From the NCBI RefSeq assembly GCF_001426755.1, contig NZ_LMFJ01000001.1, positions 987,846 to 1,051,845 on the forward strand: a stretch of 64,000 nt of DNA, read 5' to 3'. Shown here one piece after another: positions 1 to 8,510 of the stretch. The notes beneath the pieces are model-generated. The model saw only the letters and a list, made by a program, of their open reading frames with translations. It was not told the DNA's origin and searched no databases. Within the stretch, counting starts at the first letter, position 1. The number at the start of each line of letters is the position of its first letter. This DNA comes from Aeromicrobium sp. Root495 (GTDB lineage Bacteria > Actinomycetota > Actinomycetes > Propionibacteriales > Nocardioidaceae). Both the position numbers and the translations under genes were made by a program.

Positions 1-1218
1 CCCGACCATGTGCACGCCGACGATGGGCCCGTCCTTCTCGCGGACGAGCTTCACGGTGCCGGCGGTCTTGAGGATCTGGGACTTGCCGTTGCCCGCGAGG
101 TTGTACTCGTAGGTCTCGACGTCGCCGTACTTCTCCTTGGCCTGCGGCTCGGTGAGGCCGACCGAGGCCAGCTCGGGCTCGCAGTAGGTGACGCGCGGGA
201 TGCCGGAGTCGATGACGGGCTGGGGGTTGAGCCCCGCGATCTCCTCGGCCACGAAGATGCCGTGGGCGAAGCCGCGGTGCGCGAGCTGCAGGCCGGGCAC
301 GAGGTCGCCGACGGCGTAGACGCCCTCGACGTTGGTGCGCAGCCGCTCGTCGGTGGGGACCCAGCCGCGGTCGGTGGTGATGCCCTGCTCCTCGTAGCCG
401 AAGCCCTCGGAGCGCGGTCCGCGCCCGACGGCCACGAGCACGAGGTCGGTCTCGAGGGTGTCGCCGTTCTCGAGCGAGACGGTGACACCGTTCTCGTTCT
501 GCTCGACGCCGGTGAACTTGGTGCCGGTCTTGAAGGCGATCTTGCGCTTGCGGAAGGCACGCTCGAGCGCCTTGCTGAGCGCCGGGTCCTCGAGCGGGAC
601 GAGCGTGGGGAGGGCCTCGACGATGGTGACCTCGGCGCCGAAGGAGCGCCAGACGGAGGCGAACTCCACGCCGATGACCGAGCCGCCGATGATGACGACC
701 TTCTCCGGGACCTCGCTCATGCCGAGGGCCTCGTCGGAGGTGATGACGCGGCCGCCGATCTCGAGTCCGGGGAGCGTGCGGGCGTAGGAGCCGGTGGCAA
801 GCACGAGGTTCTCGCCGGTGTACTCCTGGCCGTCGACCGTGACGGTCTTGGGACCGGTGAGCCTGCCCTCGCCCTCGACGACGGTGATGCCGGCGGCCTT
901 GATGAGACCCTGCAGGCCCTTGTAGAGACCGCCGATCACACCGTCCTTGTAGGCGTTGACCTGAGGCATGTCGATGCCCTCGAAGGTGGCCTTGACGCCG
1001 AAGGTGCCGCTCTCGCGGGCGGCGTCAGCCACCTCCGCGGCGTGCAGGAGGGCCTTGGTGGGGACGCATCCGTTGTGCAGGCACGTGCCGCCGAGCTTGC
1101 CCTTCTCGACGAGGGCGACCGACTTGCCGAGCTGCGCCGCGCGCAGCGCCGTCGCGTAGCCGCCACTGCCTCCGCCCAGGATCACGATGTCGAAGTTGTT
1201 CCCAGGGCCGTCAGCCAC
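1..1218 (-). CDS. lpdA: Dihydrolipoyl dehydrogenase (E3), 3' end outside window
   Basis: Flavoprotein disulfide reductase that reoxidises dihydrolipoyl groups of the pyruvate and 2-oxoglutarate dehydrogenase complexes, passing electrons through FAD to NAD+. The 406 codons present show the N-terminal FAD motif GGGSGG, the redox-active disulfide GGTCLHNGCVPTK near residue 45, a second dinucleotide motif IIGGSVIGVEF, and the start of the dimerisation domain (VTYCEPELASVG). The C-terminal HxxxxE catalytic region is cut off by the window edge. The start is GTG at 1218, preceded by GGGAGG seven bases upstream. It is transcribed divergently from the J-domain-like gene. Family identity is very secure; mycothione reductase is less likely because the disulfide context and length follow E3. 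Confidence 0.95.
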   Translation of the reverse strand, partial: MADGPGNNFDIVILGGGSGGYATALRAAQLGKSVALVEKGKLGGTCLHNGCVPTKALLHAAEVADAARESGTFGVKATFEGIDMPQVNAYKDGVIGGLYKGLQGLIKAAGITVVEGEGRLTGPKTVTVDGQEYTGENLVLATGSYARTLPGLEIGGRVITSDEALGMSEVPEKVVIIGGSVIGVEFASVWRSFGAEVTIVEALPTLVPLEDPALSKALERAFRKRKIAFKTGTKFTGVEQNENGVTVSLENGDTLETDLVLVAVGRGPRSEGFGYEEQGITTDRGWVPTDERLRTNVEGVYAVGDLVPGLQLAHRGFAHGIFVAEEIAGLNPQPVIDSGIPRVTYCEPELASVGLTEPQAKEKYGDVETYEYNLAGNGKSQILKTAGTVKLVREKDGPIVGVHMVG

Positions 1219-1312
1219 TGTCGCCTCCCGTGAAGATGTGGACCTGTTCATCTTGTCACTTCGTCGGTCAGGTCTGCCACCGGGGTGATCACCCGTCCGG
1301 CACACTGTGCGC

Positions 1313-1891
1313 ATGGGTCTGTTCGATCGGCGCAAGGGCGCTCAGGGCTCCTCGCGCACGCGCCGTGAGGACCTCGACCGGCTGCGCGCCTGGTCCGATG
1401 CTCGGCGTGGTGTGGAGGCGTACGTCGAGCCCATCACCTCCACGAGCCGGATGACGCTGCTCCTGGTCGCGGGCGACGGCGAGTCCACCCGCACCCGCAT
1501 CGGCTCGGCCGGCGACGCCGCCGACTTCGCCCGCAAGGCCGGGATCCCCATCTACGACACCAACCGGGTGGGCATCCCGCAGCGCAAGCGCGACTACGAC
1601 GTCCGCGTGAGCAAGAACGGTGGCGTCCCGCCGTCGTCGGCCACGTTCTCCTCCTCCGGTCGTGCCTCGGTGGCACCGCCGGCCGCTCGCCGGTCCCCGG
1701 CGCAGCAGGTGGCCATCGAGACCCTCAGCCGGCTCTCGGGCTCCGAGGTCACGGGGGAGCCCACCGCGGAGCAGCTGCAGCGCATGCTCCGCCTGGCCCG
1801 GGCGCGGGTCCACCCCGACCGGACCGGCGGCGACCGCACCGACTGGGACCGCCTCGAGCAGTCGGCCCGCGTGCTCGACCTCGAGCTCTAG
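1313..1891 (+). CDS. Small J-domain-like protein of unknown role
   Basis: Protein of 192 aa. The N-terminal two thirds (basic MGLFDRRK start, then a region rich in charged and Ser/Ala/Pro residues) match no domain I recognise. The last 60 residues resemble a short DnaJ J-domain: helix LQRMLRLARARV, an HPD tripeptide (VHPDRTGGD), then an amphipathic helix ending in DLEL. This suggests a DnaK co-chaperone, but the glycine-rich and zinc regions of DnaJ are absent. The start is ATG 1313; a GTG two codons upstream is possible. A weak -10-like CACACT lies six bases before the ATG. It stands between lpdA (divergent) and a convergent beta-lactamase-family gene, so the neighbours do not indicate its client. 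Confidence 0.7.
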   Translation: MGLFDRRKGAQGSSRTRREDLDRLRAWSDARRGVEAYVEPITSTSRMTLLLVAGDGESTRTRIGSAGDAADFARKAGIPIYDTNRVGIPQRKRDYDVRVSKNGGVPPSSATFSSSGRASVAPPAARRSPAQQVAIETLSRLSGSEVTGEPTAEQLQRMLRLARARVHPDRTGGDRTDWDRLEQSARVLDLEL

Positions 1892-1912
1892 CCCCTCAGC
1901 TGGAGGCAGGCG

Positions 1913-3256
1913 TCAGGTCCAGGTGTCGGTGCCGCCGGGCACGTCGGCCGACGGGTCGTACGGCGTCCGGGTGAAGACGAAGGACGCGAGCTCGAGCCAC
2001 ACCGTGTCGCCGTCGCGGCGCACCACGAGCGGCTCGCCGCTGTGATAGCCCTCCAGCCCGACCCAGCCGTCGGCGGTGCGCTCGAAGCGGGCACCGCGAC
2101 CCTCGCCCGGCTCGCCGAGGCGCAGCCCGCCGCCCGGCTCGAGCTTGAGCGTGTGTCGGTACGGACCCCAGAACCAGTCGCCCACGAGGTCGAGGTCGCC
2201 CTCGGGGACAGGCGCGGCGGTCCAGACCTCGGGACGGACCGGCTCGACCTCGGTGAGCCTCCTCAGCAGGGGTGAGGCGACGTCGCCGAGACCTGAGGTG
2301 GCGTTGGCCAGGACGACGGCACCGTCGCCGGTCTCCACGTCGACGCGCAGCGCCGCGAGGAAGCCCGGCATGGAGCCGCCGTGGCCCGCGTACCGACGAC
2401 CGCCGACGTTCCACGTCTGCCAGCCGAGCGCGTGCGCGCCGGTCCAGCCGATCCGGGGGACGTCGTTGACGGCCACGGGGTGGAGCATCTCGCGCAGCGT
2501 GGCGGGAGCGAGGACGTCGCCGGTGCTCCCGGCGAGGAAGGCGGCCCACCGGGCGAGGTCGTCGGCGGTGGACCACAGCTGTCCGGCCGGGGCCAGGGAG
2601 ACGCCGTCGTGCTCGGGCTCGGGGTGGAGGACGTCGGCGAAGGGGTGCACCGCGAGGCCCGGTGCGGCGAGGCCGGTGGGGCGCGGAGTGGTGCGGCTCA
2701 TGCCGAGCGGCGTGAGGACGTCGTCGGTCACGACCTCGATCCACGGCCGACCGGTGAGACGCGCGACGACCTCGCCGAGGATCGCGTAGCCGGTGTTCGA
2801 GTAGTGGAACCGCGTGCCGGGAGTGAGTCGCTGCTCGATCCCTCCGGCCAGCAGCTCGTCCCACGACCCGCCCGGCGTGCGCTCCCACCAGGGCCCCGAC
2901 GTCTCGGCCTGGATGCCCGCCGTGTGGGAGAGCAGCTGCGCGACCGTGAAGGGCGCGAGGTGCGCCAGCTCGGGGAGGTGGTCGCTGACGAGGTCGTGCA
3001 GCGCGAGCCGCCCCTCGTCACGCAGCCGGAGCACGGTCACGGCGACGAACGTCTTGGTGATGCTGCCGATGCGGTACTGCGTGTCGGTGGTGGCCACGGG
3101 GCCGTCGGCTCGGGCGTCGAGGTGTCCGACGGCGTCGGACCAGACGCGCTCGCCGCCACGGACCACCGCAGCGGCCACCGAAGGGACCCGCTGCTCGGCC
3201 TGGGTGCTGCGCAGCAGCTGGGTCAGCGCGTCGCCGGTGGCAGGCTTCAGGCTCAC
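1913..3256 (-). CDS. Serine beta-lactamase/transpeptidase-fold hydrolase
   Basis: Protein of 447 aa in the class C beta-lactamase / low-molecular-weight PBP family (Pfam Beta-lactamase). The nucleophile motif SxxK is S65-I-T-K68, the second motif is Y152-S-N154, and the third is H292-G-G. All three catalytic elements are present, so it should be an active serine hydrolase: an esterase, D-aminopeptidase or carboxypeptidase. The C-terminal 110 residues form an extra beta-rich domain like those in EstB or AmpH-like proteins. No signal peptide is visible, which argues for a cytoplasmic esterase or peptidase. The GTG start at 3256 overlaps the pepA stop by four bases (GTGA), so it is translationally coupled to that aminopeptidase. 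The substrate cannot be read from sequence. Confidence 0.88.
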   Translation of the reverse strand: MSLKPATGDALTQLLRSTQAEQRVPSVAAAVVRGGERVWSDAVGHLDARADGPVATTDTQYRIGSITKTFVAVTVLRLRDEGRLALHDLVSDHLPELAHLAPFTVAQLLSHTAGIQAETSGPWWERTPGGSWDELLAGGIEQRLTPGTRFHYSNTGYAILGEVVARLTGRPWIEVVTDDVLTPLGMSRTTPRPTGLAAPGLAVHPFADVLHPEPEHDGVSLAPAGQLWSTADDLARWAAFLAGSTGDVLAPATLREMLHPVAVNDVPRIGWTGAHALGWQTWNVGGRRYAGHGGSMPGFLAALRVDVETGDGAVVLANATSGLGDVASPLLRRLTEVEPVRPEVWTAAPVPEGDLDLVGDWFWGPYRHTLKLEPGGGLRLGEPGEGRGARFERTADGWVGLEGYHSGEPLVVRRDGDTVWLELASFVFTRTPYDPSADVPGGTDTWT

Positions 3257-4713
3257 GCTTCGGCGAGGTCGCGGGCGAGCCGCACGAGGGTGCGGACACC
3301 GGCGCCGGTCCCGCCGGTGGGCGTGTAGCCGCGCACACCGCCGTCGTTGAACGCCGGTCCGGCGATGTCGAGGTGGGCCCACGGCACCTCGGCGACGAAC
3401 TCGCGCAGGAAAGCCGCCGCGAAGAGCGTCCCGCCGTAGGGCTTGGGGCCGATCTGACGGAGGTCGGCGATGTTGGACGACGTGACGAAGCCCTTCATCT
3501 CCTCCGTGATGGGCAGGGCCCAGGTGGGCTCGCCGGCATGCTGCGCCGCGGCCAGGACGAGGTCGCGCAGGTCGTCGTCGTTGCCCAGGACGGCGGCCGT
3601 GCGGTCGCCGAGCGCCACCATGGCGGCGCCCGTGAGGGTGGCGGCGTCGACGATGCGGTCGGCGCCGGACTCGACCGCCAGGGTCAGGCCGTCGCCCAGG
3701 ACCATCCGACCCTCGGCGTCGGTGTTGAGCACCTCGACGGTCTTGCCGCTGCGCATCGTGACGACGTCGCCGGGACGCGTGGCCGAGCCGCTGGGCAGGT
3801 TCTCCGCGATGCAGGCGTAGGCCGTGACGGCGATGGGCAGGCCGAGTCGCGCGATGGCGAACGTCGCCGCGACGACGGCGGCCGCGCCACCCATGTCGCA
3901 CTTCATCGTCTGCATGCTGACGGGCGGCTTGAGCGACAGTCCGCCCGAGTCGAACGTGATGCCCTTGCCCACGAGGGCGAGGTGCGTGACCGGCTTGCGC
4001 GGCTTGTAGGTGATCCGCACGATGCGCGGGGGAGCGTCGGAGCCCTGGCCGACGGACAGGATGCCGCCGCACTTCTCCTTGGCCAGACGCTTCTCGTCCC
4101 ACACGGACACCGAGACGTTGTCGGGCGCCTCGGTCACGATGGAGTCGGCGAAGGCCGGCGGGCGCAGGTCGCGCGGCGGTGTGTTGACCCAGTCCCGGGC
4201 GAGGTTCACCGCGCCGGACACGACGTCGGCCTGCTCGGCGGCGGTCGTGGTGGTGGTCTGGCGCGCGAACGGCGTGAGAACCGTGAAGTCGTCGATGCGC
4301 GGCTTGATCTTGTCCTTGCCGTCGGCGTCCTTGCCGGGCGTCTTGTACGTGTCGTAGCGGTAGGAGCCGAGCTGCAGACCCTCCACGACGGCGGTCACCT
4401 CGTCCACCCCGGCCGGGTGGAGCGCCACCGCGAGCGACGTGGTGCCCTTGGGTGCGGCCCGCAGGCCGGCGGCCGCGGCACGACGCAGGTCCTCGGCCGT
4501 GGGCTCGGCGGCGAGCCCCACGGCGACGACCGCCTTGACCTTGGCCAGGTCGCCCGCCGGGACGACGGCCACCTGGTCCTTCTCGCCGGTGAATCCGACG
4601 GCGCGCAGGGCATCGGCGAACTCCCCGAGGTCGTCGTCGGTGCGCACGCCCAGCAGGAGGGCGTCGGCGCGAGCCGTGGTGGGCTTGGACGTGCTGACGG
4701 ACACAGAAGCCAT
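3253..4713 (-). CDS. pepA: Leucyl aminopeptidase (M17)
   Basis: Cytosolic dizinc/manganese aminopeptidase that removes N-terminal residues from peptides; 486 aa, normal length for M17. The metal and catalytic residues sit in K250-GITFD255, D273 (KCDMGG) and the family signature NTDAEGRM at 330-337 (D332, E334). The catalytic arginine is R336. The N-terminal 160 residues form the usual macro-like domain. The start is ATG 4713: a TAAGGT -10 hexamer lies seven bases upstream, so the mRNA is probably leaderless. It is the first gene of a two-gene operon with the downstream beta-lactamase-family hydrolase and diverges from gcvT, whose own -10 is 40 bp away. Confidence 0.95.
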   Translation of the reverse strand: MASVSVSTSKPTTARADALLLGVRTDDDLGEFADALRAVGFTGEKDQVAVVPAGDLAKVKAVVAVGLAAEPTAEDLRRAAAAGLRAAPKGTTSLAVALHPAGVDEVTAVVEGLQLGSYRYDTYKTPGKDADGKDKIKPRIDDFTVLTPFARQTTTTTAAEQADVVSGAVNLARDWVNTPPRDLRPPAFADSIVTEAPDNVSVSVWDEKRLAKEKCGGILSVGQGSDAPPRIVRITYKPRKPVTHLALVGKGITFDSGGLSLKPPVSMQTMKCDMGGAAAVVAATFAIARLGLPIAVTAYACIAENLPSGSATRPGDVVTMRSGKTVEVLNTDAEGRMVLGDGLTLAVESGADRIVDAATLTGAAMVALGDRTAAVLGNDDDLRDLVLAAAQHAGEPTWALPITEEMKGFVTSSNIADLRQIGPKPYGGTLFAAAFLREFVAEVPWAHLDIAGPAFNDGGVRGYTPTGGTGAGVRTLVRLARDLAEA

Positions 4714-4771
4714 GACGCCCACCTTATCCACGCGGTCGCGGACTGCTCGCGCCGCTCGATAGGTTGACGCC

Positions 4772-5884
4772 ATGGATCTCCTCCGCTCCCCGTTGCACGA
4801 CCGCCACCTCGAGCTCGGCGCCAAGCTCGCCGAGTTCGGTGGCTGGTCCATGCCGCTCGAGTACGGCAGCGTGGTGGCCGAGCACACCGCGGTGCGCGAG
4901 CGCGTGGGTCTCTTCGACGTGAGCCACCTCGGCAAAGCCCTCGTGCGGGGTGCGGGCGCGGCCGACTTCGTCAACGCCACGCTCACCAACGACCTCGGAC
5001 GCATCGTCCCGGGCAAGGCTCAGTACACGCTGTGCTGCGACGAGGACGGCGGCACGGTCGACGACCTCATCGCCTACCTGCGCAGCGACTTCGAGGTCTT
5101 CCTCATCCCCAACGCGGCCAACACCGCCGAGGTGGTGCGCCGCCTCGCCGAGGCCGCGCCCGAGGGCATCGAGGTCACCAACCTGCACCGCGACTACGCG
5201 ATCCTCGCCGTCCAGGGCCCGGCCAGCGACGACGTCCTCGACGCGCTCGGCGTGCCGGTCGAGCACGGCTACATGTCGTTCGCCGACGGAGTCGTCCAGA
5301 GCGGCGGCACGAGCGCCGACGTCACCGTGTGCCGCACCGGCTACACGGGGGAGAAGGGGTACGAGCTCGTCGTCCCCTCCCAGCACGCGGTGGCGGTCTG
5401 GGACGCGGTCATGGCCGCGGGCGAAGCACACGGCATCACGGCGTGCGGGCTCGGCGCCCGCGACACCCTGCGCACCGAGATGGGCTACCCGTTGCACGGG
5501 CACGAGCTGTCGGCGGAGATCAGCCCGGTCATGGCGCGCGCGGCCTGGGCCGTCGGCTGGGACAAGCCGACGTTCTGGGGCAAGGAGGCGCTCGAGCGTC
5601 AGCGCCAGGAGAAGGTCGTGCCGCTGCTCCGCGGTCTCGTGGCCCAGGGACGCGGCATCCCGCGTCCGGGCATGACGGTGCGCGCGTTCGCCGACGGCGA
5701 GCCCGGCGAGGTCGTCGGCGAGCTCACGTCCGGCACGTTCTCCCCGTCGCGCAAGCAGGGGGTCGGCCTGGCGCTGCTCGACCGCTCCGTGACCGACGGC
5801 GACGTCGTGGCCGTCGAGGTGCGCAACCGGCTCGAGCTGTTCGACGTCGTGAAGCCCCCGTTCGTGCAGTCCTCCACGTCCTGA
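4772..5884 (+). CDS. gcvT: Aminomethyltransferase (glycine cleavage T protein)
   Basis: Transfers the aminomethyl carbon from lipoylated H protein to tetrahydrofolate, releasing ammonia, as part of glycine cleavage. The 370 aa protein has the GcvT folate-binding domain, with the conserved GGTVDDLI at 93-100 (catalytic Asp of the family), the LAVQGP segment, [11 protein letters not shown] and the C-terminal GcvT_C barrel domain. The start is ATG 4772; TAGGTT lies six bases upstream, so translation is predicted to start on a leaderless transcript. The other glycine-cleavage genes (gcvH, gcvP) are not in the window. It diverges from pepA. Confidence 0.95.
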   Translation: MDLLRSPLHDRHLELGAKLAEFGGWSMPLEYGSVVAEHTAVRERVGLFDVSHLGKALVRGAGAADFVNATLTNDLGRIVPGKAQYTLCCDEDGGTVDDLIAYLRSDFEVFLIPNAANTAEVVRRLAEAAPEGIEVTNLHRDYAILAVQGPASDDVLDALGVPVEHGYMSFADGVVQSGGTSADVTVCRTGYTGEKGYELVVPSQHAVAVWDAVMAAGEAHGITACGLGARDTLRTEMGYPLHGHELSAEISPVMARAAWAVGWDKPTFWGKEALERQRQEKVVPLLRGLVAQGRGIPRPGMTVRAFADGEPGEVVGELTSGTFSPSRKQGVGLALLDRSVTDGDVVAVEVRNRLELFDVVKPPFVQSSTS

Positions 5885-5984
5885 GCCCAGCTCCGCGGGG
5901 AAGCGGGGCGTCCGCCCGAGATCGTCTCCCGCGATGTTCGTCGAGCGACTGCGGGGCCCGGGCCGTCCGGCTAGGGTGGCGCGC

Positions 5985-6179
5985 ATGACCTGGACCTGGA
6001 CGTACGAGGACGCCGACGGAGCTGCCGTCGGGAGCTCCGACGAGTTCGACAACCGAGGCGACGCCGAGTCGTGGATCGGTGAGGAGTTCGGCGCGCTGGC
6101 CGACGACGGTGTCGCGCAGGTGCGCCTCCTCGAGGACGGCACCGAGGTCTACGGCCCGATGTCCCTCGCGCCCCAGTAG
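5985..6179 (+). CDS. Small acidic hypothetical protein
   Basis: A 64-residue acidic protein, rich in Asp, Glu and Trp, beginning MTWTWTYEDADG and containing WIGEEF and a C-terminal GPMSL segment. Small actinobacterial proteins of this shape are often annotated as hypothetical; I do not recognise a named family. The start is ATG 5985 because a TAGGGT -10 lies seven bases before it (leaderless pattern) and the codon use is typical of the genome. It has no cysteines, no membrane segment and no signal peptide. It lies downstream of gcvT with a 100-bp gap and is followed by a REP-like repeat. Confidence 0.7.
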   Translation: MTWTWTYEDADGAAVGSSDEFDNRGDAESWIGEEFGALADDGVAQVRLLEDGTEVYGPMSLAPQ

Positions 6180-6223
6180 ACACGTCCTGACGACATCCCC
6201 GAGCCGGCCGAGGGGCCGTTCGC

Positions 6224-6320
6224 CGATCGTTCCCTGAGCTTGTCGCTGATCGCTCCCTGAGCTGGTCGAAGGGCTTCGACAGGCTCAGCCGGCGATCCGC
6301 TCCCTGGGCTGGTCGAAGGA
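6224..6320. repeat. REP-like imperfect repeat cluster
   Basis: Three diverged copies of a unit close to GATCGCTCCCTGAGCTGGTC begin near 6224, 6248 and 6295. The middle copy folds on itself: CTGAGCTGGTCGAAG is followed by CTTCGACAGGCTCAG. Palindromic CTGAGC-TGTCGAA elements of this type are scattered between genes in many high-GC actinobacteria. It sits between the convergent small gene ending at 6179 and the DUF3043 gene ending at 6341, so it may also act as a bidirectional transcription-end structure. Confidence 0.7.
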
Positions 6321-6340
6321 TCTCGAAGAGCTCGGCGTGC

Positions 6341-6874
6341 TCAGTAGCGCTCGGTGAGCGGCTGGTTGCGCGCGACGACGGGCTTGGGCAGGCGGAAGCG
6401 ACGCAGCTGCGAGGAGCGCAGCACGGCGTAGAACACGGCACCGCGGGTGGGCGTCTCGGGGAAGCGCGCCTTCAGCTCCTTCTTGAGCCCGCGCACGAGC
6501 ACGACCTCGTCGAGCGCCGTTCCGACGATGGTGAACGCCCAGCCGAACGCCACGATGGCGCTCGCGCCGGGGAACAGGCTGGCGATGAGCACGAGCACGA
6601 GGATGGGGAGCAGGTACTCCGCGACGTTGCGGCGACGGTCGACGTAGTCGCGGGCGAACCGGCGGACGGGACCGCGGTCGCGCACGGGCAGGAACTTGTC
6701 GTCGCCGGCGCCCTTGAGGGCGGCCTGCTGCTTCTCGCGCAGGGCGGCCCGCTTCTCGCGGTCGCGCCTGGCCTGCACCTTGCGGTCGGTCGTGGGCCTC
6801 AGCGCTGCCTTGCGTGCGGCCTCGGCCTCTTTGCGGCTCGGCGTCTTGCGACCCTTGCCCGTCTCGTCACTCAC
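6341..6874 (-). CDS. DUF3043 integral membrane protein
   Basis: Protein of 177 aa matching the actinobacterial DUF3043 family. A highly basic N-terminus (GKGRKTPSRKEAEAARKAAL, residues 6-25) and a charged linker end in an RRFARDYVDRRRN motif, followed by two transmembrane segments (about residues 87-103 and 106-126) and a basic C-terminus. The conserved arginine and lysine stretch is typical of the family; its function is unknown. The GTG start at 6874 is supported by TAGGGT six bases upstream. It is divergent from pspA with only 39 bp between the start codons. Confidence 0.85.
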   Translation of the reverse strand: MSDETGKGRKTPSRKEAEAARKAALRPTTDRKVQARRDREKRAALREKQQAALKGAGDDKFLPVRDRGPVRRFARDYVDRRRNVAEYLLPILVLVLIASLFPGASAIVAFGWAFTIVGTALDEVVLVRGLKKELKARFPETPTRGAVFYAVLRSSQLRRFRLPKPVVARNQPLTERY

Positions 6875-6880
6875 GCCGTC

Positions 6881-6907
6881 ACCCTACAAGTGGGCTCGCC
6901 GTAGGCT
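6881..6907. promoter_or_regulatory. Divergent leaderless promoters for DUF3043 gene and pspA
   Basis: On the minus strand TAGGGT (6886-6881) is followed by six bases and the GTG at 6874. On the plus strand TAGGCT (6902-6907) is followed by six bases and the ATG at 6914. Both match the TANNNT-N6-start layout of actinobacterial leaderless transcripts. The -35 regions necessarily overlap the opposing -10, so the two genes may compete for RNA polymerase. Confidence 0.6.
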
Positions 6908-6913
6908 GGCCAC

Positions 6914-7627
6914 ATGGGCATGGGTCAACGCGTCCGGCAGATCTTCAGGTCACGTCGGGCAGGGGGAGTCGACGACCTCAAGACGTCGCTCGACGAGACG
7001 TACCGCAAGCACCTCGCCACGCTGCAGCAGGTGCGCCGCGGCGTGGCCGACGTGACGACGAGCCGCAAGCGCGTCGAGGTGCGGCTGGCGCAGCTGCGCC
7101 AGCAGGTCGCCGACGTCGACGTGCAGGCCCGCTCGGCGGTCGAGCGGGGCGACGACGACGCGGCCCGCGCGGCCCTCACGCGCAAGCTCACGCTCGAGGA
7201 GGGGGTCTCGGGCCTCCAGCAGCAGCACGCGCAGCTCCAGGCCGAGGAGGCACGTCTCGTCGGCGCTGCCACCGACCTCGAGGGACGCATCGAGGACTTC
7301 CGCATCCGCAAGGACACGCTCACGGCCCGGCACACGGCGGCCACCGCCCGCGTCGAGCTCAACGACGCCGGCTCGGGCATCAGCTCCGACCTCAGCGAGG
7401 TCAACCAGCGCATGAGCGAGGCCGAGCGGCACACCCGCGAGCTGGAGGCCCAGGCCGACGCCGTCGACGAGCTGGCCTCCGAGGGCATCATCCGTCGGGC
7501 CGGCGAGTCGGCCGAGGACGCGGAGGCGCGTCGCTTCGACGCCTTGCTCGCCGATGGCAGCATGGACGACAAGACCCTTCCTCCCACTGATGGTGATCAC
7601 GATGGCCCGCAGCAGATTTCGCCCTGA
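6914..7627 (+). CDS. pspA: PspA/IM30-family envelope stress protein
   Basis: Phage-shock-protein-A family effector that binds the inner leaflet of the stressed cytoplasmic membrane and limits proton leakage. The 237 aa protein is almost entirely alpha-helical with long heptad-like coiled coil from about residue 25 to 190 (LDETYRKHLATLQQV, VEVRLAQLRQQV and similar) and an amphipathic N-terminal helix (MGMGQRVRQIFRSRR). No membrane span is seen. It is first in a tight operon with htpX, whose start lies inside the last 26 bases of pspA, and pspAB. The start is ATG 6914 from the leaderless -10; an ATG two codons on is an alternative. Confidence 0.9.
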   Translation: MGMGQRVRQIFRSRRAGGVDDLKTSLDETYRKHLATLQQVRRGVADVTTSRKRVEVRLAQLRQQVADVDVQARSAVERGDDDAARAALTRKLTLEEGVSGLQQQHAQLQAEEARLVGAATDLEGRIEDFRIRKDTLTARHTAATARVELNDAGSGISSDLSEVNQRMSEAERHTRELEAQADAVDELASEGIIRRAGESAEDAEARRFDALLADGSMDDKTLPPTDGDHDGPQQISP

Positions 7628-8510
7628 CCACGGACTCAGCCTGCGCATGGGCGGGGTCGGCCTCGGCCTCGGAGCGCTCTACGTCGCGTTCGCCGTCGCC
7701 CTGATCTACGCCACCAGCAGCGCCGTGCTGGGCATCATCGTGGCCGTCGGGTTCGCGTTCGGCCAGTGGTACTTCTCCGACAAGCTCGCCCTCAAGTCCA
7801 TCGGGGGCCAGGAGGTCTCGCCGACCCAGGCGCCCGAGCTCCACGCCATGATCGACCGGCTCGTGATCCTCGCCGACATGCCCAAGCCGCGCGTCGCGGT
7901 GGCCGTCACCGACGTCCCCAACGCATTCGCCACCGGCCGCACCCCCCACCACTCGGTCGTGTGCGTCACCACCGGCATCATGCAGCGCCTCGACGCCGAC
8001 GAGCTCGAGGGCGTCCTGGCGCACGAGCTCGCGCACGTGGCCAACCGCGACGTCTCGATCATGACGGTCGCGTCGTCGCTCGCCATCCTGGCCGGCTTCA
8101 TCTCGCGCTGGGGCTTCTACCTGGGCGGCTTGTTCGGCGGCAACCGCAACCGCGACAACAACGGCGGTGGCATCCCGTTCTTCGTCGTGCTGCTCATCAG
8201 CATGGCGGTGTACTTCATCAGCTTCCTGCTCACCCGCGCCCTCTCGCGCTACCGCGAGCTGAGCGCCGACCGCAGCGGCGCGTTCCTCACGGGTCGTCCG
8301 TCCGCGCTGGCCTCGGCGCTCACCAAGATCTCCGGCGACATGAGCCGCATCCCGCAGACCGACCTGCGCGACGCCCAGGCGCTCAACGCGTTCTTCATCA
8401 TCCCGGCGTTCAGCCGCAACAGCGCCGCCGCGCTCTTCTCCACCCACCCGCCGCTCGAGCAGCGCCTGGCCAACCTGGCCAAGGTCGGCGCCGAGCTGTC
8501 GGAGGCCTGA
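7602..8510 (+). CDS. htpX: HtpX-family membrane zinc metalloprotease (M48B)
   Basis: Membrane quality-control protease that cleaves damaged membrane proteins. The 302 aa protein has two N-terminal transmembrane segments (about residues 20-57), the zinc-binding H141-E-L-A-H145, another hydrophobic pair around 155-205, and the third zinc ligand E218 in YRELSADRSG. All active-site residues are intact. The start is ATG 7602, 26 bases inside pspA; an in-frame ATG at 7590 is also possible. The stop overlaps the ATG of the next gene (TGATG). Its place between pspA and pspAB suggests a joint membrane-stress response. Confidence 0.92.
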   Translation: MARSRFRPDHGLSLRMGGVGLGLGALYVAFAVALIYATSSAVLGIIVAVGFAFGQWYFSDKLALKSIGGQEVSPTQAPELHAMIDRLVILADMPKPRVAVAVTDVPNAFATGRTPHHSVVCVTTGIMQRLDADELEGVLAHELAHVANRDVSIMTVASSLAILAGFISRWGFYLGGLFGGNRNRDNNGGGIPFFVVLLISMAVYFISFLLTRALSRYRELSADRSGAFLTGRPSALASALTKISGDMSRIPQTDLRDAQALNAFFIIPAFSRNSAAALFSTHPPLEQRLANLAKVGAELSEA

